From contig NZ_CP151979.1 in the NCBI RefSeq assembly GCF_038593265.1, positions 2,797,001-2,861,000 of the forward strand: a DNA stretch of 64,000 nucleotides, in the 5' to 3' direction. The stretch comes from Ureibacillus sp. FSL W7-1570 (GTDB lineage Bacteria > Bacillota > Bacilli > Bacillales_A > Planococcaceae). Both the position numbers and the translations under genes were made by a program. The stretch's first letter is position 1, and each line of letters begins with the position of its first letter. Below are positions 16,785 through 24,919 of this stretch, piece by piece. A model generated the notes under the pieces. It was not told the origin of the DNA, made no database searches, and saw only the letters and a list, made by a program, of their open reading frames with translations.

Positions 16785-17918
16785 TCATCTGAATGCCGCT
16801 TTAAATTCTCCGGTGATTTCTTGGAATCCATTATTAGATTCATATTTTTGTTCAACTTCCAGGTCGAAGCGTTCCATAATCGGCAAGTCGTTGACAGAGA
16901 ACAGGTAAGAGTCCTCGGATGCCACATGTTCATACCAAGCCCAGTTCGGTACTACAAAATAGTCGCCTTGTTTCCAGTCGAAGCGCACACCGTTGATCAC
17001 CGAATAACCGGAACCTTTGTGCACGTTATAAACCGTTGAATGTGTATGACGCAACGCTTTTGTATGGAAACCTTTCGGCAAAAATTGCATTCGGGTACCA
17101 AGAGTAGGGTTAGCCGATTTGCCAGTGGATGGATTAATGTATTCCACTGCATAACCGTGGTTTGGATCCGGATCGAATTCCATTAATCCTTTGATGGCAT
17201 CGACTGTTCGCTGCCATTTGAAGTTTGCCAGTGGTGCAATTGTATATTTGCCATCTCCCAATGGGCGAACCATGCCGCCTTGGTAACGTTTTTCGCTGAA
17301 GTTGTCCGGCACTTCCGGACGTTGTAAACCGTCTTCTGTATCTTCGTATGGGTCAAAGAATGTACCGCCAATCGCAAATACGGTTGGAATGTCTAATGCA
17401 TCCATCCATAACATTGGCTCGGTGCCAACATGTTCATGGCCATGCCATAAACCTTTCGGAGTGATGAGGAAATCTCCTTCCTCCATGAATACCCGTTGTC
17501 CTTGGACAATTGTGTATGCACCAGAACCTTTTGAAATAAAGCGCATGGCGTTTTGAGAGTGGCGGTGGGATGGCGCCTTTTCACCAGGCAGCAAGCTTTG
17601 GACAGCTACATAGATTGTTTGGGTTGTGGATGCCCACCCCCAAGGTTTGCGATAGGTCAAACCAGGATTTTGGAAATAGATTGCCCGGCGTTCACCACCG
17701 CGTTCAGGTGTAAAAATTTGGGTAGCTTCCGCCATTTTCTTCTCAATCAATTCACTGCTCCAAAGATAAGCTTCCGCTTGCGGAGTCGGTGTGTGATGCA
17801 TGATTTCTGGAATCGCTTCCCAAAGTGGCCCAAGATGATACTGCTGAATGTCTCTCGTGAAATCGGTTACAATGGAACTTTTCATAAATTCTTTCATTTC
17901 TTGACTTACTTCACCCAT
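16785..17918 (-). CDS. gentisate 1,2-dioxygenase
   Basis: A 377-residue bicupin. The first cupin (about residues 100-165) carries HRHSQNAMRF and the GLWHGHEH metal ligands; the second (about 270-335) carries LRHTHSTVYNV and WYEHVA. This layout and length match ring-cleaving gentisate 1,2-dioxygenases, which use Fe(II) and O2 to open gentisate to maleylpyruvate. 1-Hydroxy-2-naphthoate dioxygenase is a close relative and cannot be fully excluded, but the neighbouring flavoprotein hydroxylase and FAH hydrolase favour gentisate. The ATG at 17918 is chosen because AAAGGAG lies seven bases before it; the ATG two codons earlier is too close. It follows the hydrolase gene by 70 bases in one operon. 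Confidence 0.92.
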   Translation of the reverse strand: MGEVSQEMKEFMKSSIVTDFTRDIQQYHLGPLWEAIPEIMHHTPTPQAEAYLWSSELIEKKMAEATQIFTPERGGERRAIYFQNPGLTYRKPWGWASTTQTIYVAVQSLLPGEKAPSHRHSQNAMRFISKGSGAYTIVQGQRVFMEEGDFLITPKGLWHGHEHVGTEPMLWMDALDIPTVFAIGGTFFDPYEDTEDGLQRPEVPDNFSEKRYQGGMVRPLGDGKYTIAPLANFKWQRTVDAIKGLMEFDPDPNHGYAVEYINPSTGKSANPTLGTRMQFLPKGFHTKALRHTHSTVYNVHKGSGYSVINGVRFDWKQGDYFVVPNWAWYEHVASEDSYLFSVNDLPIMERFDLEVEQKYESNNGFQEITGEFKAAFR

Positions 17919-17988
17919 GGTCATTCTCCTTTTCCAATTATTTTTTAAAGGGAGCAGCCGATAAGCTGCTTATACCAAATGGCTGGCA

Positions 17989-18939
17989 TTAAACGTTTGC
18001 CGGTTGTTTGACAGCTTTCACTTTATTTTCAAGTACTCCAATCTTCTCGATTTCGATTGTGACAACATCTCCGTCTTTTAAGAATTGAGGAGGGTTCATG
18101 GCAAAACCGACGCCTCCAGGGGTACCTGTCAATATAAGATCGCCTGGCTCAAGAGTCAATAAGCCGGATAAGAAGGAAACCAGTTTTGGAACATTAAATA
18201 CAAAGTCATCGGTATTGGTAGATTGTCTCACTTCACCGTTTACTTTTAAGACCATTTCAAGTCCAGCCGGATCGCCGATTTCATCCGCAGTCACTAAGTG
18301 AGGCCCCAACGGTAAAGAGCCGTCCACTGTTTTTCCTTGCAGCCATTGAAGGGTGCGGCGTTGAATATCGCGATATGTGACGTCGTTGGCAATGGTATAT
18401 CCTGCCACATAATCGAGCGCATCTTCTTCAGAAACATTCCGTGCTTGTTTACCAATGACGAAAGCGAATTCCATCTCATAATCCAGCTGTTCAGAAATAG
18501 GATAGTATGGAATGTCATCTTCCGGACCGATAATCGTGTTGGCAAATTTTGCAAAAATGACTGGATGGGTTGGAATTTCTCGGCCCATTTCTTGAATATG
18601 TTTACGAAAGTTGTGGCCTACACAAATGATCTTTCCAGGTTTTTGAACAGGTGCTTCAATTTTCACTTCACTGCGGTGGTAAACCGCTTTTTTATCGGAA
18701 TAATCAGGGTTTTCCAAAATGAAATCGATGGCTCCTTGTGCAAGTACCAATGATTCTTTTCCACCCTGGAACAGTTCATCTGTTATGGCAGGTACATATG
18801 CATGGGCAATTTCTTGATAACGGTATTTGCCTTGTGCTTTAAGCTGAGCCTGGTAAGCGCAGTTTAAATCGATCACTTGATTGTTTACAATTGCACCGGC
18901 GCGGATGTGTCCGTCTGCTGTAAAATTGACTAATTTCAT
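17989..18939 (-). CDS. FAH-family hydrolase, probable fumarylpyruvate hydrolase
   Basis: A 316-residue fumarylacetoacetase-fold protein. An N-terminal domain of about 75 residues precedes the FAH core with GKIICVGHNFRKH, the metal ligands in DYEMEFAFVIGK, and the C-terminal LTGTPGGVGFAM motif. In the gentisate pathway such enzymes split fumarylpyruvate (or maleylpyruvate) into pyruvate and fumarate (or malate). The extra N-terminal domain makes it longer than the roughly 230-residue NagK-type enzymes. It is the promoter-proximal gene of the dioxygenase operon, with AGGAGG before its ATG. Substrate is inferred from context. Confidence 0.88.
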   Translation of the reverse strand: MKLVNFTADGHIRAGAIVNNQVIDLNCAYQAQLKAQGKYRYQEIAHAYVPAITDELFQGGKESLVLAQGAIDFILENPDYSDKKAVYHRSEVKIEAPVQKPGKIICVGHNFRKHIQEMGREIPTHPVIFAKFANTIIGPEDDIPYYPISEQLDYEMEFAFVIGKQARNVSEEDALDYVAGYTIANDVTYRDIQRRTLQWLQGKTVDGSLPLGPHLVTADEIGDPAGLEMVLKVNGEVRQSTNTDDFVFNVPKLVSFLSGLLTLEPGDLILTGTPGGVGFAMNPPQFLKDGDVVTIEIEKIGVLENKVKAVKQPANV

Positions 18940-18963
18940 TAATTGTCCTCCTAATTATAATTA

Positions 18964-19022
18964 TAGAGAATCAAGTTCACTATTTATATAAAAATATTAA
19001 TCTCTTGTAAAAATGTTGTCAA
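18964..19022 (-). promoter_or_regulatory. promoter of the hydrolase-dioxygenase operon with island operator
   Basis: Minus-strand TTGACA (19017-19022) and TAATAT (18994-18999) have the ideal 17-bp spacing. The operator TAGAGAA-N5-TTCACTA (18964-18982) lies just past the expected start site, so binding would block elongation or initiation. Confidence 0.82.
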
Positions 19023-19055
19023 TATTTTTTGTTTTCAGAAATATCCATGTAGAAA

Positions 19056-19087
19056 TAAAAAACTCCCACCTTTAAAAGCAGGCGGGA
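19056..19087 (-). terminator. terminator after the first IclR gene
   Basis: Stem CCCGCCT / AGGTGGG with G-U pairing, followed on the minus strand by six T. Confidence 0.75.
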
Positions 19088-19101
19088 AAAGATTTTTAAG
19101 G

Positions 19102-19863
19102 TTATTCACTTGAAACGGATTCGGAAAAACCGTATTGAGAGGAAATTTCCTTGCTGATGTTGATAATGTATCGGCTGACCGGATGATCCGATGAAGTGGG
19201 AATAGTTTGCGTATAGCCGACAATGGTGATTGCCCCCAGTAATTCCTTTTCAAAATTTAAAATTGGGACGCTGAAGGAAGATACATGGGTTACTAATGGT
19301 TCAATTTTTGAGACAAAATAAGTTTTTCTTGCCGTTTCGAATTCTTTTTGCAGTTCTTTTAATTGTGCTTCATTCAATTTTTCCATTTCGGAATCAAGCC
19401 ATTTTTTGACCAGTTCATTATGGAAGGAAGCAAAAATGACTCCGGTAGATGAATGTAAAGGCAAGTTTGTTCCAATTTGCGCACCGATGTTAATTCCATA
19501 TAATGCGTCTGAAATATAGGAAACCAGAGGACCGCCGACGGATGGCACCGCAAGTAGGGCGGTAAGACCGGTTTTCTCGCTGATTTTTTTCAAATACGGA
19601 ATCACCACTTCCACGATTGAAGTTTGTCCCTGGGCAAGATTCCCCAATTGAATCAATTTATGTCCCAAAGAATAAGTATTGTCGGGATTTCGCTGAATCG
19701 CCCCGAATTCATGCAAGGTTGTCAAATATTTGTGCAAATTGCTTTTGGTCATTGATGTGATGTTTTGTATTTCTGAAAATTTCAATGGCTTATTATGGGT
19801 TGCGATGATTTCTAAAATGTTTAAACCGATTTCTAATGATTGAATCTTGTTTTCTTTTGACAT
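19102..19863 (-). CDS. IclR family transcriptional regulator
   Basis: A 253-residue IclR protein: an N-terminal winged helix-turn-helix (about residues 8-65) and a C-terminal effector domain (about 80-250) with YGINIGAQIGTNLPLHSS and VSSFSVPILN. It is divergent from the flavoprotein hydroxylase gene and co-directional with the dioxygenase operon. It is the best candidate to bind the 19-bp inverted repeat found at three island promoters, with an aromatic acid as effector. Start ATG has GGAGG six bases upstream. It is clearly paralogous to the IclR protein at 21561-22313. Confidence 0.92.
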   Translation of the reverse strand: MSKENKIQSLEIGLNILEIIATHNKPLKFSEIQNITSMTKSNLHKYLTTLHEFGAIQRNPDNTYSLGHKLIQLGNLAQGQTSIVEVVIPYLKKISEKTGLTALLAVPSVGGPLVSYISDALYGINIGAQIGTNLPLHSSTGVIFASFHNELVKKWLDSEMEKLNEAQLKELQKEFETARKTYFVSKIEPLVTHVSSFSVPILNFEKELLGAITIVGYTQTIPTSSDHPVSRYIINISKEISSQYGFSESVSSE

Positions 19864-19948
19864 AATATTCCTCCAACTACATCTGATGTCCGATATTATA
19901 GCAAATAATTGATTTAGAAAGAAATTTTAGAATTTTTCGATTTAAATA

Positions 19949-20004
19949 TTGACGGATATTAGAATTGTATTATAAAGTTTTCTTAAAGAGAACGCTGTTC
20001 TCTA
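19949..20004 (+). promoter_or_regulatory. hydroxylase promoter with island operator
   Basis: TTGACG (19949-19954) and TATAAA (19971-19976), 16 bp apart. The operator AAGAGAA-N5-TTCTCTA (19986-20004) lies just past the expected start site, the same geometry as at the two other island promoters. Confidence 0.78.
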
Positions 20005-20045
20005 AAAATGGAACGATTGATTCAAACAAAGGGGTGGAGTTTTTT

Positions 20046-21236
20046 ATGTCAAAAATTAGTGATGTGATTGTAGTAGGCGGTGGAATCGGGGGATTAGCCG
20101 CTGCTTTAGCTGCAAATGATGCGGGGAAATCTGTTGCGGTATTTGAACAGGCGCCGGAATTTGGAGAAGTGGGGGCAGGTCTGCAATTGGCGCCGAATGC
20201 ACTTGAAGTGTTGGATCGCTTCGGGGTAAAGGAAGAAATATTAAAATATGCCGTATTGCCAAAAAGATTAGTATTAAAGGATATTTATTCAGGAAAAGAA
20301 GTGGCATCCCTTGATTTGGGAGAGGGATTCCAAAAAGAGTTTGGCCAACCTTATATCGTAATGCACCGTTCCGATTTGCACCGTGTGCTCTTTGAAGCAT
20401 GTCAAAAACGGAAAAACATCAAATTTTTCACAAACTCAAGAATTCAAACTGCGGAACAAGAAAATGGCACTGTTACAATCATTTCTGAGAAAGGCGACAG
20501 ATATTCAGCGGATGCCGTTATTGGTGCGGATGGGGTAAAATCGAATCTTCGCAAATTATTTGTTGACGATGCCCCGGTGAACTCGGAGTATGTGGCGTAT
20601 CGTGGAACGATTCCGATCGAAGAAGTGAAAGATCAAGTGACGTTGGATGATGTGATTATGTGGATTGGTCCAAATCTTCACTTGGTGCAATATCCAATCC
20701 GCCGCGGAGAATTATTCAATCTGGTAGTGGTTTTCAAATCTTACGATACATCCGTGGAAGATTGGGGAACGCCGGAAGAATTATTCCGCCGCTTTGAAGG
20801 GGCACATCCGGATGCACATTATTTATTAAAATTCATCAATCGCCAGTTCAAATGGCAGATGTTTGACCGGGAACCGATTGACACTTGGTCAAAAGGCAAT
20901 ATAACATTGCTTGGAGATGCGGCTCATGCGATGTTGCAATATCTTGCACAAGGCGGCGTTCAAGCGCTTGAAGATGCTTGGTGCCTAAGAGAAAAACTGA
21001 TTGAATGCGATACGTATGAAGAAGCGTTTAAAAAATATGAAAAAATCCGCGCTCCCCGTGCCGGCATGGTTCAACGGAGTGCCCGCAAGTGGGGGGAAAT
21101 TATCCATGCGGAAGATGAAGTGTTAAAAATGGTGCGGGATGCAGTGTTCGAAAGACATAAACCTACAGATTATCATGTCGTAGACTTCCTATACGGCATT
21201 TTTAAAAAAGAAAAGGAAGTGTCCGGCATTCAGTGA
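20046..21236 (+). CDS. FAD-dependent aromatic hydroxylase, probable 3-hydroxybenzoate 6-hydroxylase
   Basis: A 396-residue single-component flavoprotein monooxygenase. The FAD-binding GGGIGGLAAALA motif is at the N-terminus, the DG motif (GADGVKS) near residue 165, and the GDAAHAM motif near residue 290 with the following LAQGGVQALED. It should use NAD(P)H and O2 to hydroxylate an aromatic acid. Next to gentisate dioxygenase the expected reaction is 3-hydroxybenzoate to gentisate; salicylate 1-hydroxylase-type or hydroxynicotinate-type activity is less likely. The ATG at 20046 is chosen because GGGGTGGAG precedes it. It is transcribed away from its probable IclR regulator and ends just before a MITE-like element. 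Confidence 0.88.
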   Translation: MSKISDVIVVGGGIGGLAAALAANDAGKSVAVFEQAPEFGEVGAGLQLAPNALEVLDRFGVKEEILKYAVLPKRLVLKDIYSGKEVASLDLGEGFQKEFGQPYIVMHRSDLHRVLFEACQKRKNIKFFTNSRIQTAEQENGTVTIISEKGDRYSADAVIGADGVKSNLRKLFVDDAPVNSEYVAYRGTIPIEEVKDQVTLDDVIMWIGPNLHLVQYPIRRGELFNLVVVFKSYDTSVEDWGTPEELFRRFEGAHPDAHYLLKFINRQFKWQMFDREPIDTWSKGNITLLGDAAHAMLQYLAQGGVQALEDAWCLREKLIECDTYEEAFKKYEKIRAPRAGMVQRSARKWGEIIHAEDEVLKMVRDAVFERHKPTDYHVVDFLYGIFKKEKEVSGIQ

Positions 21237-21252
21237 TATATGGAACAAAAAT

Positions 21253-21549
21253 GAGGCTGGGACATAACTAATAAAGTGAACGAGCTGCAAAAAGAATTTT
21301 TGTAAAAAATTGATTGGAGTGACGGGGCGAGTGCTCCTGTCGCTCCGCTTTCGTCGCAAAGCAAAAGCTTTCCTGCGGGAACAGCCCGAGTCTCGAGACC
21401 CCGCAGGAGCGAAGGATTGAGCTCCGAGGAGGCTCGAGCCGGGCCCGCGGAAAGCGTCCCCGGAACGGAAATCAATTTTCTTCAATTATCAAAAAAACAC
21501 CATTTTCTCCCGGGAGAAAATGGTGTTTTTTATCTTTTGTCCCAGCCTC
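21253..21549. mobile_element. MITE-like element with IS1182-type ends
   Basis: A 297-bp non-coding segment bounded by inverted repeats GAGGCTGGGACA. The repeat extends outward as AAAAAT on both sides, giving 18 bp in total. The intact IS1182-family element at 25324-27144 has the same 12-base core at both ends. Its interior is G+C-rich with nested inverted repeats (for example CCTGCGGG / CCCCGCAGG). It sits exactly between two converging genes and its right end supplies a terminator hairpin. No transposase is encoded; mobilisation by the IS1182 transposase is inferred from the shared ends. Confidence 0.65.
21491..21532. terminator. bidirectional terminator hairpin inside the MITE-like element
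   Basis: Perfect palindrome: AACACCATTTTCTCC paired with its complement, flanked by A and T runs on both strands. It would end both the hydroxylase and the second IclR transcripts. Confidence 0.85.
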
Positions 21550-21560
21550 ATTTTTCACTC

Positions 21561-22313
21561 TTATTCATGATAGCCGTAAATTCTTGACATTTCCTTGCAT
21601 ATGTCGATGACTTTTTGAATCATTTCAACTTTTGGATCGTTCGGGATGTTTTCCGTAAACCCGATTACCGCAACAGCGGCTATAATTTCATTTTTGTAAT
21701 TTAAAATCGGCACGCCGAAAGAAGATACATGATTGACAAGCGGTTCCTTCGCAAAGGCTACATGGGAGCTGCGGATTTCCTGCAATTCTTTATGAAATTG
21801 TTCCTCAGAAAAATTCGGAATCCTTTCTTGCTCCAGCTTAATCCATTGGGCCACTTCTTCGTTCTTTGAATAGGCGGCAAACACTTTCCCGGCGGCGGAT
21901 AAAAGAGGCAGTTTTGTGCCGATTTGGGCGCCGATATTAATGCCGTAATTGGTATTCCAAATATTTGTAATCACCGGGCAATCATTTAACCAAATGGAAA
22001 GAGAAGTGGACATCTGCGTAATATTGCTGATTTCTTTGAAGTACGGAGATAATTTGCTTGTGATATCATGATTTCTCATGGCTGCATTTCCGTATTCAAG
22101 GAGTTTGTAGCCAAGAGAGTAGGAACCTTGTCGATCCCGATATAACAGGTCAAGCTGTGTTAGTGTGTTCAAATATTTATAAAGGTTGCTTTTGGATATA
22201 CCTGTTTTTTGCTGGAGTTCCGTAAATTTCACCGGAACGTCGCTTTGTGCGACGACATCAATGATTTTAATCCCTTGACTAAGTGAACCGATAGTTGAAG
22301 GAGATTTTGTCAT
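21561..22313 (-). CDS. second IclR family transcriptional regulator
   Basis: A 250-residue IclR protein with the winged helix-turn-helix (KFTELQQKTGISKSNLYKYL) and an effector domain carrying YGINIGAQIGTKLPLLSA and VNHVSSFGVPILN, the same segments as in the IclR at 19102-19863. The two are paralogues, probably from a local duplication. It is divergent from the DinB-fold gene and may control it. Start ATG has AAAGGA upstream. Its own target site was not identified. Confidence 0.9.
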   Translation of the reverse strand: MTKSPSTIGSLSQGIKIIDVVAQSDVPVKFTELQQKTGISKSNLYKYLNTLTQLDLLYRDRQGSYSLGYKLLEYGNAAMRNHDITSKLSPYFKEISNITQMSTSLSIWLNDCPVITNIWNTNYGINIGAQIGTKLPLLSAAGKVFAAYSKNEEVAQWIKLEQERIPNFSEEQFHKELQEIRSSHVAFAKEPLVNHVSSFGVPILNYKNEIIAAVAVIGFTENIPNDPKVEMIQKVIDICKEMSRIYGYHE

Positions 22314-22439
22314 AAAAATTGTTCCTTTCTGGTGTAGGTTGTATTCATTGCGTATTCATTAATAATAGTTTAATATTTTATGATATATATTATCAATATA
22401 AGGGGTAAAATTCACTATTTTGATAAAGGGGAGTTTGAT

Positions 22440-22934
22440 ATGGTTGTTCAAGTATTAAATGACAAACTGGTATCATTCAAAAACAGTATAGAGAAAATCA
22501 TTGAAGTGCTGGAAAACACAGATGAAGAAAAGTTGTATATGAAGCCTTCCGAAAAGGAATGGTCCGCTATGCAAATTGTATCACATGTTTTGGAAGCAGT
22601 GGATTTTTGGGTGGCGGATTTAGAAGCATTGCTTATTGTACCAGGGGCCAAATGGGGACGCAATCACGAGCATGTTCGCCGTTTGGCAGCGGTTAGTGAT
22701 CAGGTGGTATCCCAATTGAAAAAAGAAGAAGCGGTTGAAAAACTAAAAAATCTTGTTCCTAAAGTTGAACAGGTACTGTCAAAAGTGAAGGAAGAGGATT
22801 TAGAAAAAACCGCGCCCAGCTATAATCCAAAGTTTGATGGCAAACCGTTGTCTTTTTTAATCGATCACTTAATTATCGATCATGTGGAAAGTCATTACGG
22901 CCAAATGGTACGTCATCTTGAAAAAGTGAAGTAA
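22440..22934 (+). CDS. DinB-fold metalloprotein, candidate thiol-dependent maleylpyruvate isomerase
   Basis: A 164-residue four-helix DinB/YfiT-fold protein with the metal triad His49, His148 and His152 (SHVLEAV and DHVESHYGQM). DinB proteins include bacillithiol S-transferases and the mycothiol-dependent maleylpyruvate isomerase of actinobacteria. The gentisate genes beside it encode every other step but no isomerase of the glutathione type. This protein could therefore convert maleylpyruvate to fumarylpyruvate with bacillithiol as cofactor; that assignment is inference from fold and position. The ATG at 22440 is chosen because AAGGGGAG precedes it. It could equally be an unrelated bacillithiol transferase. 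Confidence 0.85.
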   Translation: MVVQVLNDKLVSFKNSIEKIIEVLENTDEEKLYMKPSEKEWSAMQIVSHVLEAVDFWVADLEALLIVPGAKWGRNHEHVRRLAAVSDQVVSQLKKEEAVEKLKNLVPKVEQVLSKVKEEDLEKTAPSYNPKFDGKPLSFLIDHLIIDHVESHYGQMVRHLEKVK

Positions 22935-22949
22935 GTGGCAAGGGGAAAG

Positions 22950-22979
22950 ATCGTTTCGGTAAGGGACGGTCTTTTTTCA
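22950..22979 (+). terminator. terminator after the DinB-fold gene
   Basis: Stem AAGATCGT / ACGGTCTT with one G-T pair, followed by six T in total. Confidence 0.65.
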
Positions 22980-23055
22980 TGAAGACGATCCAACCCGCTC
23001 CAGGAAAATCTGATATGATAGGTATTGCATGAATGGAAATTGAAGGTGATGAAAG

Positions 23056-23541
23056 GTGACGAAAAAGAAAATCGCAAAAACCAATGCTATTCGGTTATTG
23101 GAACAAAAAAAGGTGCCTTTTCAATCCATTGCTTATGAGTCGGAGGGGGCAATCGACGGGGTATCGGTGGCGAAGAAAATAGGGCATCCGGTGGACCATG
23201 TCTTCAAAACCCTTGTGACGACGGCAGGGGCTGGAAAAATGTATGTGTTTGTAATCCCCGTGGAAGCGGAGTTGGATTTAAAAGCGGCTGCAAGGGTGGC
23301 CGGTGAAAAGAAAGTGGAGATGTTGCCTTTAAAAGATTTGCTGGGGACAACCGGCTACGTGCGCGGAGGCTGTTCACCCATCGGCATGAAAAAGCTGTTT
23401 CCGACATTTATTGATAAGTCCGCGGAAAATCTTGATTACATCATCGTCAGCGGAGGAAAAATTGGATTGCAAATTCAATTGGCCCCAATGGATTTGGCAA
23501 ATGCAGTAGATGCGGATTTTGCTTCTGTTACAAAAAAATAG
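23056..23541 (+). CDS. ybaK: Cys-tRNA(Pro)/Cys-tRNA(Cys) deacylase YbaK
   Basis: A 161-residue YbaK/EbsC protein. The catalytic-region signatures include the Lys in HVFKTLV, the central [14 protein letters not shown], and [14 protein letters not shown]. It hydrolyses mischarged Cys-tRNA(Pro) in the cytoplasm and so guards translation accuracy. The start is GTG 23056 with AAGGTGATG upstream. Neighbours on either side are unrelated, so it is likely a single-gene unit. Confidence 0.93.
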   Translation: MTKKKIAKTNAIRLLEQKKVPFQSIAYESEGAIDGVSVAKKIGHPVDHVFKTLVTTAGAGKMYVFVIPVEAELDLKAAARVAGEKKVEMLPLKDLLGTTGYVRGGCSPIGMKKLFPTFIDKSAENLDYIIVSGGKIGLQIQLAPMDLANAVDADFASVTKK

Positions 23542-23690
23542 ATTTTTTCGTAATGAAGAAGGGGCAGGAAGTTCTGTTCCAGGAACGTGTTGACCATTCA
23601 AAAAATGCCGGTATGGCTCCAGCGGCATGTGGAAAATGTTTGTTTGGAAGCAGGGGTAGAAAGATTTAGATAGAAAGAAGGGCTTGAAGG

Positions 23691-24335
23691 ATGAGGAAAG
23701 TTTATTCATGGCGTTGGGGATTTTACATCGCCGGTTTAATCATTATGGCGTTGGGAATTGCGATGGTGATTAAAGGAGAAGAAATCGGGGTCAATGCGTG
23801 GGATGTGTTGCATATCGCTTTATATAAAACAATCGGATTATCGATCGGTTCCTGGGTAATTATAACGGGGCTTATCATTGTTGCCTTTACTTCGCTCATG
23901 TATAAAAGTTTTCCAAAAATCGGCACATGGTTAAACATGTTGTTGACAGGCGTGTTCATCGACTTCTTTTATTGGCTTTTGCCTGAAGCGGAGAATTTTT
24001 TCTTCCAATTGATCTATTTTTTGATCGGCATTTTTGTTTTAAGTTTTGGCACAGGGATGTACATTTCGCCAAATTTAGGATCGGGTCCACGGGATGGATT
24101 GATGATGTGGATTGTTGAAAAATTGGGGGGAAGCATTAAAGTTGCCCGCATGTCCATTGAGTTGATCGTTGCTGTGATCGGATGGATATTGGGTGGCCCC
24201 TTTGGCATCGGCACGGTCATTATTGCGGTTGGATCCGGCTATATTGTGCAATTTGCATTGCCTTACTTCCAGAAACTGCTATTAAAATGTATAGGGGAAG
24301 AAGCGATGGAAGGGGAGAAACCGTTTATCCATTAG
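23691..24335 (+). CDS. YczE/YyaS/YitT family integral membrane protein
   Basis: A 214-residue protein with about five membrane helices. The family-typical segments GVNAWDVLHIAL (near residue 30) and GSGPRDGLMMWIVEK (near residue 130) are both present. Members are annotated as conserved membrane proteins; the molecular function is unknown. It has an AAGGG site before ATG and a terminator hairpin after it. It ends tail to tail with the acetyltransferase gene. Confidence 0.85.
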   Translation: MRKVYSWRWGFYIAGLIIMALGIAMVIKGEEIGVNAWDVLHIALYKTIGLSIGSWVIITGLIIVAFTSLMYKSFPKIGTWLNMLLTGVFIDFFYWLLPEAENFFFQLIYFLIGIFVLSFGTGMYISPNLGSGPRDGLMMWIVEKLGGSIKVARMSIELIVAVIGWILGGPFGIGTVIIAVGSGYIVQFALPYFQKLLLKCIGEEAMEGEKPFIH

Positions 24336-24362
24336 AAATGATTCACTGCTTTTTTAGAAAGA

Positions 24363-24394
24363 GACCCAAGAAATTTTTATCCCTTTCTTGGGTC
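24363..24394. terminator. hairpin between converging genes
   Basis: Perfect 11-bp stem GACCCAAGAAA / TTTCTTGGGTC. T-rich sequence follows only loosely, so termination is likely but imperfect. Confidence 0.6.
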
Positions 24395-24406
24395 GGATAT
24401 ATTTAT

Positions 24407-24910
24407 TTACCGTATTTTTTTGCCGAGAATCAGTAAATCCCGCTTAACCCCATCCAATTCCGCCACTTCCGGCAAATGCCCCCATTTTTCAAAGCCGAAA
24501 CTGTAGAATAGTTTAAGGCTTGGTTCGTTGTGTCCAAAGATGAAAGCAAGCAGCGTGTCAATTTTATACTTAGGGCATTCCTCGATCACCTTGCTTAAAA
24601 TCTTTTTCCCCAGTCCTTTTCCTCTATAGGTTTCATGAAGATAAATGCTGACTTCAACAGTGGCATCATAAGCAGGTCTCCCATAGAAAGACTGAAAACT
24701 TACCCAACCACAAATATCTTCTTCAAATTCCACCACCCATAAAGGTCTCTTTTCAGGATTATGGCTATAAAACCACTGTAATCGATCCTCCACTGTTACA
24801 GGTTCCGTATCCGCAGTGACCATTCTGCTTGGAATCGTCGAATTGTAAATCTCCACAATGATTGGCAAATCTTCAAGGGTCGCAATACGAAAAGTCACTT
24901 CATTCGTCAC
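24407..24910 (-). CDS. GNAT family N-acetyltransferase (phosphinothricin acetyltransferase-like)
   Basis: A protein of about 167 residues with the GNAT fold. The acetyl-CoA pyrophosphate loop is seen in YRGKGLGKKIL, followed by the C-terminal GHNEPSLKLFYSFGFEKWGHL signature of the PAT/YwnH subgroup. It acetylates a small amine, possibly a toxic amino acid such as methionine sulfoximine; substrate not determined. The GTG at 24910 is preferred because AAAGG lies nine bases before it; the ATG at 24919 touches that site and is less likely. It is monocistronic. Confidence 0.85.
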   Translation of the reverse strand: MTNEVTFRIATLEDLPIIVEIYNSTIPSRMVTADTEPVTVEDRLQWFYSHNPEKRPLWVVEFEEDICGWVSFQSFYGRPAYDATVEVSIYLHETYRGKGLGKKILSKVIEECPKYKIDTLLAFIFGHNEPSLKLFYSFGFEKWGHLPEVAELDGVKRDLLILGKKIR

Positions 24911-24919
24911 ATTAATCAT

